Below are positions 25,963-34,721 of a stretch of DNA of 64,000 nt, in pieces. The notes below the pieces were generated by a model. That model did not search any database. It was not told the origin of the DNA and was given only the letters and a program-made list of their open reading frames with translations. Position 1 is the first letter of the stretch. Every line of letters starts with the position of its first letter. The translations under genes and the position numbers were made by a program. Location: positions 1-64,000 of the forward strand of contig CAYUIT010000002.1 of the NCBI GenBank assembly GCA_964444835.1. Reading direction: 5' to 3'. Source of the DNA: CADEED01 sp964444835. GTDB taxonomy: Bacteria > Pseudomonadota > Gammaproteobacteria > Steroidobacterales > Steroidobacteraceae.

Positions 25963-27090
25963 ATGGCGAAGTTGGGCAAGATTCTGATCGTCGGCGGTGG
26001 AATCGGGGGTCTTTCCGCGGCTATCGCGGCGCGCCGCGCGGGCGTTGCCGTCGACCTCGTCGAGCTGCAGACAAGCTTCAAGGTGTACCACGTCGGCATC
26101 ATCGTCCAAGGCAATTTCATTCGCGCGATGGCGGCGCTAGGAGTCGCCGACGATGCGGTTCGCGTTGGCTACCCACAGAGCGGCCTGATGTTTCAGGACT
26201 TGCATGGTCACGTGATCATGGACATTCCCGGCGTTCCGCTCGCGGGGCCCAACTACCCTACGGATCTCGGCATGGCGCGCCCCGCCCTGCACCAGGTGTT
26301 AGTCGATGCCGCGCGTCGCGAAGGGACGAACTTGCGTGTCGGATTGACATTCGAGTCGATGACGCAAGCTAGCGATTACGTCGACGTGCGCTTCACCGAC
26401 GGCACGAGCGGGCGTTACGATTTGGTCGTCGGCGCGGATGGCATCAACTCGAAGGTGCGGGAGCTGTTGTTCGGTACCGATCTCAAGCCGACGTTCACGG
26501 GACAAGGCGTGTGGCGCTATAACGTGCCGCGACCGCCCGAGCTCACCAAAGGCGTGATGTGCTTCGGTCTCAAAGGCGGTAAGTGCGGCGCGATTCCACT
26601 CACCGAGAAAACCTCTTACATCTTGCTGGTGCAAGCGGAGCCCGGAAATCCGCGGCATCCCGCAGACAAGCTCGCCGAGATCTTTCGCGCTCGCCTGCAG
26701 TCGGCGACGGGCCTCATCGCGCAGATGCGCGATCAGATCACCGATTCCTCGCAAGTGGTGTACCGCCCGCTGTATTCGCTTCTCTTGCCGCCTCCATGGC
26801 ACAAGGGGCGCATCATGTTGCTGGGCGATGCCGCGCATTCCACGACACCTCACTTAGGCCAAGGTGCGGCGCAGGCCGTCGAGGATGCTGTCGTTCTCGG
26901 GGACTTACTCGCTCAAGCGCTGCCGATTCCGCAAATGATGGACGCGTTCATGCAGCGTCGTTATGAACGTTGCAAGTTCATCGGCGAAGCCTCCGTGCAA
27001 ATTGGTGCTTGGGAGCAAACGGACGACCCGACGGCCGATCCGATGGGTCTCACCAAGAAAATGCTGCAAATCGTTGCGCAGCCGATTTGA
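25963..27090 (+). CDS. FAD-dependent monooxygenase (aromatic hydroxylase-like)
   Basis: A 375-residue class A flavoprotein starting MAKLGKILIVGGGIGGLSAA after GAGGGGGACC. It carries GGGIGG, DLVVGADGINSKVR and RIMLLGDAAHSTTPHLGQG. Family members hydroxylate phenolic acids with NAD(P)H. It differs from the monooxygenase at 13527 and lies in a two-gene operon with an SDR (TTGA overlap). Likely substrate: an aromatic acid, not identifiable here. Confidence 0.85.
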   Translation: MAKLGKILIVGGGIGGLSAAIAARRAGVAVDLVELQTSFKVYHVGIIVQGNFIRAMAALGVADDAVRVGYPQSGLMFQDLHGHVIMDIPGVPLAGPNYPTDLGMARPALHQVLVDAARREGTNLRVGLTFESMTQASDYVDVRFTDGTSGRYDLVVGADGINSKVRELLFGTDLKPTFTGQGVWRYNVPRPPELTKGVMCFGLKGGKCGAIPLTEKTSYILLVQAEPGNPRHPADKLAEIFRARLQSATGLIAQMRDQITDSSQVVYRPLYSLLLPPPWHKGRIMLLGDAAHSTTPHLGQGAAQAVEDAVVLGDLLAQALPIPQMMDAFMQRRYERCKFIGEASVQIGAWEQTDDPTADPMGLTKKMLQIVAQPI

Positions 27091-27860
27091 ACCCGCTGTT
27101 TGATCTTGCAGGCAAAGTCGCGCTCATCACGGGTGCGACCCGTGGCATTGGGCGCGCGATTGCTGAGGAGATGGGCCGCGCCGGCGCGCAAGTCGTTCTC
27201 TCGAGCAACGAAGTCGAGGCCTGCGCAAGCGTAGCGCAAGAGCTGCGCAACACCGGAATCGACGCGCTGGGCATTCCGTGCGATGTGCGCGACCGACGTG
27301 AAGTCGATTCATTGGTCGACTCGACGCTGCGCGCCCGCGGCCGCATCGACGTGCTCGTCGCCAATGCCGGCGTCGCGCCTCACAACGGCCCGCTAGGGAC
27401 CGCCAGCGATGCGGATTGGGATCTCACGATGACCGTGAATCTCAGAAGCGTGTTGTGGCTAACGACTCGAGTGATCCCGGGCATGGCCGAACGGCGCGAT
27501 GGCAGCGTGATCCTCACCTCGAGTCTGTCAGGCCTGCGCGGCAACAAAAGCATTGGGCTCTATGCCTTGTCGAAGGCGGCCAGCGCGCAGCTGGCGCGCA
27601 ATCTCGCCGTGGAATGGGGCCCTCACAACGTGCGTGTGAATGCCTTGTCGCCTGGCCTCATTCGCACGGAGTTTGCTCGCCCGCTGCTCGACAACCCGGC
27701 CGTGCTCGACAGACGTTTGGCGCAAACGCCGCTGCGCCGCGTGGGTGAGCCGCACGAAATCGCTGGCGTGGCCGTGATGTTGGCTGCGCGCGCCGGCGCA
27801 TTCATCACCGGCCAAAACCTCGTGATCGACGGCGGCACGTTGATCACAGACGGGAACTAA
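27087..27860 (+). CDS. Short-chain dehydrogenase/reductase
   Basis: A 257-residue classical SDR. The start is TTG 27087, overlapping the monooxygenase stop as TTGA; the first residues are then LNPLFDLAGKVALITG. It has GATRGIG, NAGV, the catalytic YALSKAA, and a terminal VIDGG. It probably oxidises or reduces an alcohol or ketone in the same pathway as the monooxygenase. Confidence 0.85.
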   Translation: MNPLFDLAGKVALITGATRGIGRAIAEEMGRAGAQVVLSSNEVEACASVAQELRNTGIDALGIPCDVRDRREVDSLVDSTLRARGRIDVLVANAGVAPHNGPLGTASDADWDLTMTVNLRSVLWLTTRVIPGMAERRDGSVILTSSLSGLRGNKSIGLYALSKAASAQLARNLAVEWGPHNVRVNALSPGLIRTEFARPLLDNPAVLDRRLAQTPLRRVGEPHEIAGVAVMLAARAGAFITGQNLVIDGGTLITDGN

Positions 27861-27870
27861 CCACTCACGC

Positions 27871-30531
27871 TTATTGCGCGGGTTTCCGCTCCGTTCCATA
27901 GCTCGGCGCCGCACGTGCGGGCTCGAGCACGCCATACGCCTGAGTCCAACGATCGTGCGCCGCGACTAACGCCGCGAGATCGTCGGCGCGCGCTTGGGCG
28001 AGATCGTGGCTCTCGCTGGGATCTTGCTGTAAATCGAACAGCGACCACGGCCCTGGACCCTCAGCACCGCGCCACATTGAGACCGCCTTGAGAGGGCCCC
28101 GCTGTACAGCCCGGTGGCCAAACAACTCATAGTGCGCCGTGGGTGGGGCTGTCGGCGGAAGCGGTGTACCCGTATCGTCCAACAATGCGCGACCTTCCAT
28201 CGGCCACAACCCGGCCGTCTCGGTCGCAAGCGACAGCGTGGGAGCCAATCCCGCAACGCGCAGCAACGTCACCGATAAATCGCGGACGTGTGTGTATTCC
28301 CTGAAGGTCACGCCAGGCCCACCTGGGAACGCAATGAATGCTGGGGCGCGGATGCCACCCTCGAACGTCGTTCCTTTGAATGCGCGCAATGGCGCCGCGC
28401 TGACGTGCGCCCACCGCGGTCCATAGCCGACATAGGAGCCGACCTTGCCGATGTTCTCGTAGCGATTGTCGAAATTGCGTGCCACCCACTCTTTCAAGCC
28501 CGGAAGTGGCGCGGTATCAGGCACCATCGCCTCGGCACCGTTATCGGACATGAAAACGATGACCGTGTTGCGTAGCGCACCGTCGCGCTCGAGCGCTCGG
28601 AGCAAGCGGCCGATATTGCTATCGAGGTTATCGACCATCGCAGCGTACGTTTCCATCAGCCGCGCTTCGTGCCGCTGCTGATCGGGCGTGAGTGAACTCC
28701 ACGCCGGCACATTGGCGGGCCGTGGTGCCGCGCGCGCCACGTCATCGAGGAGCCCGAGCGTACGCATCTTCTCGAGGCGTCGTGCGCGCACGACATCCCA
28801 ACCCGCATCGTAACGGCCGCGATACTTGCGGAGCGTTGCGGCTGGCGCTTGCAGCGGCCAATGCGGCGCCGTGTACGCCACATACGCGAAGAATGGCTTG
28901 TCTTGCGGTCGCGCGCGCAGAAACTCAAGCGCCCGGTCGGTGAAGTAGTTAGTCGAGAACTGGCCGCGCGGCCATTGCGCCGCACGGCCCTCCTCGCGAA
29001 ACGACGAGACCGGATCGAATGGCATCAACGGGCCACCGTCGAAATGTCCCGCGCCCCCTTGGAGCAGCACGAAGCTGCGCTCGAACCCGCGCGCAGGCGG
29101 CAAGTCCGGCGTGTCATACCCGACATGCCACTTCCCCGATACCATCGTTGCGTAGCCCGCCTCGCGGAGCCGACTTGCGATCGTCACGACGCGCGTGTTC
29201 AAGTGCCCTTCGTAGCCGGGCCGACCCTTCAATTGCGGATTGAACTGCAATGATTCAGCCATCGCGCCGAGCCCCGCGCGATGATGATCGACGCCCGTCA
29301 GCAGCATCGCGCGGGTCGGCGAGCAAGTGGGCGCTGTGTGGAAGTTCGTCAAGCGCACCGCGCGCGCAGTCAGCCGATCGAGGACCGGGGTCTCGATCTC
29401 GCCACCCCACGCGCCGAGGTCGGAAACACCCAGATCGTCCGTAACGATCAGCAAGATGTTAGGCCGGCCTGCTGACGGCGCTGCACCGATTCGCAGGATC
29501 AGCTTGCCATTCGTGCCACCGCGCTTGTTAGCCTCTTGAGCCGCCGCGGCGCTCTCGAGCGGCAGCGCACGATCGATCCTGACTTGAATGCGGCCTGCGT
29601 CCACTTCCTGGGCAACGCCCTGAAGAAAGCGCGCGAAGCTGCTCGGCGGTGGCGGCGGCCGCGGGCATTCGATGCCGAGCGGTAGACACTCGGCGGCGGA
29701 CAACTGCGCGAAGGCCACCAGCGTGCCACCGCGGCGCAAAACTTTCGCGGAGCGCGCCGGATAGTCGCCGCCGACGGAGTCGAAGGCGACGTCGATATCG
29801 CGCACGACCTCTTCGAAGCGCTGGGTCTGGTAGTCGATCACTTCATCGGCGCCGAGCGAGCGCAACCATTCGTGATGGCGCGCCGAGGCCGTGGTCGCAA
29901 CCCACGCGCCGCGTGCCTTGGCTAACTGAATGGCGAGACTGCCCACGCTGCCGGCGCCCGCGTGGATGAGCACGCGTTTGCCCGGCGCGAGATGGCCCGG
30001 ATCGACGAGGTAGCGCCACACGGTCATCGCGGCCGTCGGCAGCGCGGCGGCTTCTTCGAAGCCCATGCGTACGGGCTTGCGCGCGACATCGTCGGCGAAA
30101 GTCACAGTGTAGTCGGCATAGCCACCGGTGCGCGCACGGTGCAGTGCTGCGAAAACCGCGTCGCCCACGCGCCACTGCGTCACGCCTGCGCCGACGGCGT
30201 CGATCACACCGGCCACATCGTTACCTGGAATGAGTTGCAGCGGCGGCATCGGCCCAGAGGTCGGACTCACGTAGTTAGGCTGGCGCGCCTTCCAGTCGAC
30301 CGGATTGACGCCTGCTGCCACCACACGGATGCGCACTTGGCCGGCACCCGGTGTTGGAATCGGCAACTGCGTGAGTGTCAGAACCTCGGGCCCGCCACTC
30401 TCGCGCTGCACGACGGCGCGCATGGTCGCAGTCGCGGCGGGCGTCTCACCCCACGCGTGCGCGGCACCGAACGCAGAGCAGGCGACGAGCGCACTCGCGA
30501 GCCAAGCGCCTAACGACTGAGCAGCCCTCAT
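27871..30531 (-). CDS. Exported fusion of a quinone-oxidoreductase-type MDR and an arylsulfatase
   Basis: One uninterrupted 886-residue frame joins two enzymes. Residues 1-27 look like a signal sequence with a lipobox LVAC (Cys18) or an AHA cut. Residues about 37-349 are a zinc-free MDR/quinone oxidoreductase: AAGVNPVDWKARQP, then HAGAGSVGSLAIQLAKARGA for NADPH. Residues about 356-886 are a sulfatase starting RPNILLIVTDDLG, with metal Asp364/Asp365 and the formylglycine motif CSPTR at Cys403, and SGKWHVG. Neither half is truncated. MDR enzymes are cytoplasmic and use NADPH, while this sulfatase type is exported, so the pairing is odd. The start overlaps the MFS stop as ATGA. Confidence 0.88.
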   Translation of the reverse strand: MRAAQSLGAWLASALVACSAFGAAHAWGETPAATATMRAVVQRESGGPEVLTLTQLPIPTPGAGQVRIRVVAAGVNPVDWKARQPNYVSPTSGPMPPLQLIPGNDVAGVIDAVGAGVTQWRVGDAVFAALHRARTGGYADYTVTFADDVARKPVRMGFEEAAALPTAAMTVWRYLVDPGHLAPGKRVLIHAGAGSVGSLAIQLAKARGAWVATTASARHHEWLRSLGADEVIDYQTQRFEEVVRDIDVAFDSVGGDYPARSAKVLRRGGTLVAFAQLSAAECLPLGIECPRPPPPPSSFARFLQGVAQEVDAGRIQVRIDRALPLESAAAAQEANKRGGTNGKLILRIGAAPSAGRPNILLIVTDDLGVSDLGAWGGEIETPVLDRLTARAVRLTNFHTAPTCSPTRAMLLTGVDHHRAGLGAMAESLQFNPQLKGRPGYEGHLNTRVVTIASRLREAGYATMVSGKWHVGYDTPDLPPARGFERSFVLLQGGAGHFDGGPLMPFDPVSSFREEGRAAQWPRGQFSTNYFTDRALEFLRARPQDKPFFAYVAYTAPHWPLQAPAATLRKYRGRYDAGWDVVRARRLEKMRTLGLLDDVARAAPRPANVPAWSSLTPDQQRHEARLMETYAAMVDNLDSNIGRLLRALERDGALRNTVIVFMSDNGAEAMVPDTAPLPGLKEWVARNFDNRYENIGKVGSYVGYGPRWAHVSAAPLRAFKGTTFEGGIRAPAFIAFPGGPGVTFREYTHVRDLSVTLLRVAGLAPTLSLATETAGLWPMEGRALLDDTGTPLPPTAPPTAHYELFGHRAVQRGPLKAVSMWRGAEGPGPWSLFDLQQDPSESHDLAQARADDLAALVAAHDRWTQAYGVLEPARAAPSYGTERKPAQ

Positions 30532-31730
30532 GCGCGCGTCCTCAACCAACCCACCAACGCCGGCAATGCCGCAGCGATGCTCATGCCGCCGATGACCACG
30601 AGCGCGGCCAACAGCCCGCCCGTGATGCCCGCGAGCGCCGTCGCCAGCGCGCCGCTCAAGAACTGGCCAGCGGCGAAGCTACCTTGCCACATGCCGGTGG
30701 CCCGGCCGCGAAAGCTGAACTCAAGACCGCGCATGGACCAGATCAACAAGGTTGGCAAGATCAGCCCAGCACCCACCTGTCCAAAAAATGCGGCAATGGT
30801 GAACGCCGTCGGATCCGCGGCGCGCCCCATCAACACGAAGGTGACGCCGATCAACAAGAACTCGAAGAACAACAACAGACCGACATGAAAGCGGCTAATC
30901 AAGGAATACAACAACGCGCCCGCAGGCACACCGAAGCTCGCGAGCGAAGTAAACTTGCCGCGCTCGGCCGGGTTGGTAACGCCGAGTTCATCGAGTGCGA
31001 TGCCCGCCTGCGTTTGAAAGGTATAGAACAACAACGCCGCAAAAATCGTGATCGCGCAAATGCCCACGATGCGCGCCAGCGGAAACGCGCTGCTCGATTG
31101 CACCGTTGCGGCCTGCTCCGCGTGTCGACTCGCCTTCGGCTCCCAGGTGAACGCGATCACGAGGGCAACGAACACGAGACTCAACAGATATACGCCGAAG
31201 GGTCCGCGCCAGCCATACAGCGAGCCGAGGTAGCCAGACACTGCGAAGAACACCAGCGCCGACAGCGATGCTGTCGCGACCTGGCTCGACAACCAGCGAT
31301 CGCGCGACGTGCCGGTGTAATAGTCGGCAATCATCGCGGTGGTCGTCGTCATGACGACGGCCTCACAAATCCCCACGACGACTCGCGTCGCCACGATCAC
31401 CCAGATGTCGGTGAGATGCAGCAGCAGCGGCGCTGCGCCAAACAAGGCGTACACGATCATCGACACGATGAGAATCGGCCGCCGCCCATAGCGATCGGCA
31501 ACCCAACCCGCAGGCGCTGAAAACAACAGCATGCACAGGGCCGGCATGGTGAGAATGCCGAGCTGCACGACATACTCCGACCCGGGCACCGCCGAGTACT
31601 CCTGCAAGATTTCCGGCAGCACTGGCACCAAGAGAACGATGCCCATCACGGACAACGTGACCGGCAACAGCAGGCTGATTCCTTGAATGAAACCGGGTAC
31701 TCGTGCTGTCTCGGTGACTGCCGTGTTCAC
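30528..31730 (-). CDS. Major facilitator superfamily transporter
   Basis: A 400-residue protein with about 12 hydrophobic helices, starting at GTG 31730 behind a GGGGGG-rich ribosome site. The loop 2-3 signature GWVADRYGRRPIL is the MFS GXXXD(R/K)XGRR motif. It has no extra domain. Coupling by ATGA to the fusion gene suggests that it moves a substrate or product of that enzyme. It is divergent from the flavoprotein at 31881, and the shared 150-bp region holds a LysR-type box. Confidence 0.9.
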   Translation of the reverse strand: MNTAVTETARVPGFIQGISLLLPVTLSVMGIVLLVPVLPEILQEYSAVPGSEYVVQLGILTMPALCMLLFSAPAGWVADRYGRRPILIVSMIVYALFGAAPLLLHLTDIWVIVATRVVVGICEAVVMTTTTAMIADYYTGTSRDRWLSSQVATASLSALVFFAVSGYLGSLYGWRGPFGVYLLSLVFVALVIAFTWEPKASRHAEQAATVQSSSAFPLARIVGICAITIFAALLFYTFQTQAGIALDELGVTNPAERGKFTSLASFGVPAGALLYSLISRFHVGLLLFFEFLLIGVTFVLMGRAADPTAFTIAAFFGQVGAGLILPTLLIWSMRGLEFSFRGRATGMWQGSFAAGQFLSGALATALAGITGGLLAALVVIGGMSIAAALPALVGWLRTRA

Positions 31731-31782
31731 ATGCCCCCCTTATGCGCGGTCTCGACGATACGGGCCGCCGCGCGCCAGCGTA

Positions 31783-31808
31783 AAATCATTCCGGCCGATT
31801 GATCGCAT
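31783..31808. promoter_or_regulatory. LysR-type box, T-N11-A, in the MFS/flavoprotein divergent promoter
   Basis: The site reads AAATCATT-N6-GATT, giving ATC-N9-GAT (T-N11-A), followed by a GATCGCATC-like tail. Nearly the same arrangement occurs at 39117-39142 upstream of another LysR gene, which supports a shared regulator. Confidence 0.5.
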
Positions 31809-31810
31809 CA

Positions 31811-31825
31811 TTGGATACGTTCCAA
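31811..31825. promoter_or_regulatory. Inverted repeat TTGGA-N5-TCCAA
   Basis: A perfect 5-bp inverted repeat with a 5-bp spacer, a few bases after the LysR box and about 55 bp upstream of the flavoprotein start. It may be a second regulator or activator site. Confidence 0.4.
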
Positions 31826-31880
31826 GCGCGAGCGGCTTTTGCCTACGATGGTGCCAGCGGTTCGCACAGGAATGCTATCG

Positions 31881-33467
31881 ATGGCCAACAATTACGACAT
31901 CGTTGCGATAGGCGCGGGACATAACGGCTTGGTCGCCGCGGCTTATCTCGCCAAAGCGGGCAAGAAGGTGCTGCTCCTCGAGCGCAAAGCCTGGCCGGGC
32001 GGTGGCGTTGCAACGCGCGAGATCAACACGCCCGGGTATTGGCACGATCTGCACTCGAGCGTGCACATCATGATTCAGGGCAACCCGATGCTGACCGCCG
32101 ACGAACTCGGCCTCATCGGCAAATTTGGCCTGAAGTATCGGTACTCCGACGTGCCGTACGCGTCGATCTTTGAAGACCAAAGTACGATCGTAACGTACCG
32201 CGACCTCGACAAAGCCTGCGAGTCGATCGCGAAGATTTCAGCGCACGATGCCGAGGCGTACCGCGCCTTCGTGCACAAGAGCCAGCAATTCCTGCCCCTT
32301 TTCATGTCGGGACTGTATGCGCCGCCGCTGCCGATGGGCGCCTTCGTGGCCATGCTCGATCAAAGCGACGAGGGCCGCGAGTTGTTTGCCTACATGCAGC
32401 GCAGCTGCCTCGACATCGCCAACGAAGTGTTTGAGAACGAGAAAGTGAAGGTGCACTTTCTCAAGCTCGTCTCTGAGAACTTGCAGATGCCCGACGAACT
32501 CGGCACTGGCATGGGCCTCTTCTTGATGCCCGGCATCATGCACACGTACGGCGTGTCGCAACCGGTCGGCGGCAGCGGCAAGCTCACCGATGCGCTTGTG
32601 CGCTGTGTCGAGCACTACGGCGGTGAGATCCGCTGCAATGCTGAAGTTGCCAAGGTGATTACGACGGGTGGCCGCGCCACCGGCGTGGAAATGCACGACG
32701 GCGAACGCATCAGCGCGCGCGACGGCGTCATCGGCGCCATCCATCCACACCGGTTACGGCAATTTGTCCCCGGGCTCGATGGTGGCGTGTTGAAACGCGC
32801 CGAGCGCACCTCGCTCGCCACCTTCAGTCTGTTTGTCAGCCACTACGATCTCAAGGAACCCGTGCGCTATCGCTGCGGCAATCAAGTGAACGAGGCGATC
32901 ATGCTGGAGTTCATGTCGAGCAGCCGGCTCAGCGACTTGCTCGACGATTTCGATACCCTGCGTCGTGGCCGCATTTCGGAGCGTCGCTTGGTGGCGGGTG
33001 GCGATGAGAGCCTCGGCGATCCAACACGCGTGCCGCCCGGCCGTGGCCTGTTCCACGGCATTACGTTTGCGCCGTACGCGCTCGCCGAGGGCGGCGCTGC
33101 GCGCTGGGATGATTACAAGGAAGAATTCGGCGACTTGAGCCTCGCGACCTACCGGCGCTACGTCGAGAATCTCACGAGCGACAACATTGTCGCCCGGACC
33201 GTGCACTCCCCGCTCGATCTCGAACGGAGCTCGCCTAACAGCATGGTCGGTGGCGATGTGCACGGTGTCGCACCGTTCTTCTACCAAACCGTCGGTCACC
33301 GGCCCACACCAGATCTAGGTCAGTACACGGTGCCCGGTGTCGAACGCTTGTATCTCGTCGGCCCGTTCATGCATCCGGGCGGCGGCGTCTACGGCGCTGG
33401 ACGTGCGACTGCGATTAAGATGTTCGAGGATCTCGGGCTCGACTTTGATCGCACAGCGTCCCGGTAG
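31881..33467 (+). CDS. Phytoene desaturase (CrtI)-like NAD(P)/FAD oxidoreductase
   Basis: A 528-residue flavoprotein. The ATG at 31881 has AGGA at a good distance and gives MANNYDIVAIGAGHNGLVAAAYLAKAGKKV, a CrtI-type FAD start. The C-terminal VPGVERLYLVGPFMHPGGGVYGAGRATA is the CrtI-family closing motif. It could desaturate or isomerise a non-carotenoid compound; there are no other carotenoid genes. The gene is followed by a LysR regulator 65 bp downstream. Confidence 0.85.
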   Translation: MANNYDIVAIGAGHNGLVAAAYLAKAGKKVLLLERKAWPGGGVATREINTPGYWHDLHSSVHIMIQGNPMLTADELGLIGKFGLKYRYSDVPYASIFEDQSTIVTYRDLDKACESIAKISAHDAEAYRAFVHKSQQFLPLFMSGLYAPPLPMGAFVAMLDQSDEGRELFAYMQRSCLDIANEVFENEKVKVHFLKLVSENLQMPDELGTGMGLFLMPGIMHTYGVSQPVGGSGKLTDALVRCVEHYGGEIRCNAEVAKVITTGGRATGVEMHDGERISARDGVIGAIHPHRLRQFVPGLDGGVLKRAERTSLATFSLFVSHYDLKEPVRYRCGNQVNEAIMLEFMSSSRLSDLLDDFDTLRRGRISERRLVAGGDESLGDPTRVPPGRGLFHGITFAPYALAEGGAARWDDYKEEFGDLSLATYRRYVENLTSDNIVARTVHSPLDLERSSPNSMVGGDVHGVAPFFYQTVGHRPTPDLGQYTVPGVERLYLVGPFMHPGGGVYGAGRATAIKMFEDLGLDFDRTASR

Positions 33468-33532
33468 CGCTGAATGTCGCGCGCGGTTGGCGCTCGGTTG
33501 CTTTCCTCGTGCGGTCGGTTACGGTAGGGGCC

Positions 33533-34447
33533 ATGCGCTACCGCCGTCTCGACCTCAATTTGCTCGTCGCTCTCGACGCCCTACTCACCGAACGGTCGGT
33601 CACACGCTCGGCCGCGAAGCTCTGTGTAACGCAGCCTGCGATGAGCGGCTCGCTCGCGCGCTTGCGCGAGTACTTCGACGACCCGCTCGTCGTGCAAGTG
33701 GGCCGCCAAATGGAACTCACGCCGCTCGCTCAGGCGCTCGCAGGTTCCGTGCGCGACATCATGCTGCGGATCGACAACGCGATCGCGATCGATCCGGGTT
33801 TCGATGCCAGTACTGCCAAACGACACTTCGTCGTGACGGCATCGGATTACGTGATTCGCACCTTGCTGCTCGACTTGTTGCGCGACATCGCGCTAACCGC
33901 GCCCGGTGTGAGCATTGAGTTCCGGCAAACGACGCCGCGTGCGATGCAAGAACTCGAAGCGGGCGAAATCGATCTACTCATCGGGCCGGAGATCGATGTA
34001 CGCACCGAACATCCGCACGTGATGTTGTTCGAAGACACGTATGTCGTTGTCGCTTGCCGCGAGAATCCACACGTCACACCCGAGCTCACACTCGACGAGT
34101 ACACAGGACTTGGCCACGTGGTGTTCCGTAGCGAGAACCAAGGCATGCCGTGGCTCGAGCGTTGGTTCATCCGTCAGTATGGCGATTCGCGCCGCATCGA
34201 GGTGTCGGCCCCCAGCTTCACCCTGCTCGCGTCATTCATCGTCGGAACGCGGCGCATCGCGACGCTGCAGCGACGGCTCGCCGTCCAGCTAGCGAAGATC
34301 CTGCCGCTCAAACTCGTGCCCACGCCGTTCGAAGCACCGCGGCTCGTCGAGGTGCTGCAGTGGAACAGTCACCGCGACATCGATCCAGGCTCACGTTGGC
34401 TACGCGAACAAATCGTGGCTGCGGCGGCGAAGTTACCCGAAATTTGA
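33533..34447 (+). CDS. LysR-family regulator (paralogue 1)
   Basis: A 304-residue regulator. The start MRYRRLDLNLLVALDALL is followed by the LysR helix-turn-helix (SVTRSAAKLCVTQPAMSGSLARLREYF) and a substrate-binding domain. The first 60 residues match the regulator at 39185 at about three of four positions. It probably controls the adjacent flavoprotein gene and the TonB receptor region through the T-N11-A box at 31783. Confidence 0.92.
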   Translation: MRYRRLDLNLLVALDALLTERSVTRSAAKLCVTQPAMSGSLARLREYFDDPLVVQVGRQMELTPLAQALAGSVRDIMLRIDNAIAIDPGFDASTAKRHFVVTASDYVIRTLLLDLLRDIALTAPGVSIEFRQTTPRAMQELEAGEIDLLIGPEIDVRTEHPHVMLFEDTYVVVACRENPHVTPELTLDEYTGLGHVVFRSENQGMPWLERWFIRQYGDSRRIEVSAPSFTLLASFIVGTRRIATLQRRLAVQLAKILPLKLVPTPFEAPRLVEVLQWNSHRDIDPGSRWLREQIVAAAAKLPEI

Positions 34448-34463
34448 ATTCAGGACGTCGACG

Positions 34464-34667
34464 ATGAAACTGTACGGTCCCGACAACAAAGAGCTGATGG
34501 TGATTTCCTCCATCGAGCGTCAAGGCAGCGAGCTCGTGTTGAAAGGCAAAGTGTTCGGCGCAATGCCGCTCACCGCCAAACTGCGGCCGAGCGAGCTGCG
34601 CGGCGCCTTGCGATTGTTAGGCTTTCGACAGTTGTTGTTTGCGGTGTCGATGCTGTTCCGCAAATGA
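34464..34667 (+). CDS. Small conserved-looking protein, unknown function
   Basis: A 67-residue protein starting MKLYGPDNKELMVISSIERQ, 16 bp after the LysR stop with a GGAC-like ribosome site. The C-terminus (LGFRQLLFAVSMLF) is amphipathic or hydrophobic. I know no function. Its size and position suggest that it belongs to the regulator's transcript. A strong hairpin follows directly. Confidence 0.6.
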   Translation: MKLYGPDNKELMVISSIERQGSELVLKGKVFGAMPLTAKLRPSELRGALRLLGFRQLLFAVSMLFRK

Positions 34668-34670
34668 AAC

Positions 34671-34693
34671 GGGCGGAGCCACTGGCTCCGCCC
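34671..34693. terminator. Hairpin terminator between convergent genes
   Basis: GGGCGGAGCC (34671-34680) pairs perfectly with GGCTCCGCCC (34684-34693) around a 3-nt loop. It starts 3 bp after the stop of the small protein and ends 28 bp before the stop of the convergent TonB receptor, so it can serve both strands. There is no T-run. Confidence 0.7.
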
Positions 34694-34721
34694 GGATCGT
34701 CCTGCGCTTACGTGGCGCGGG

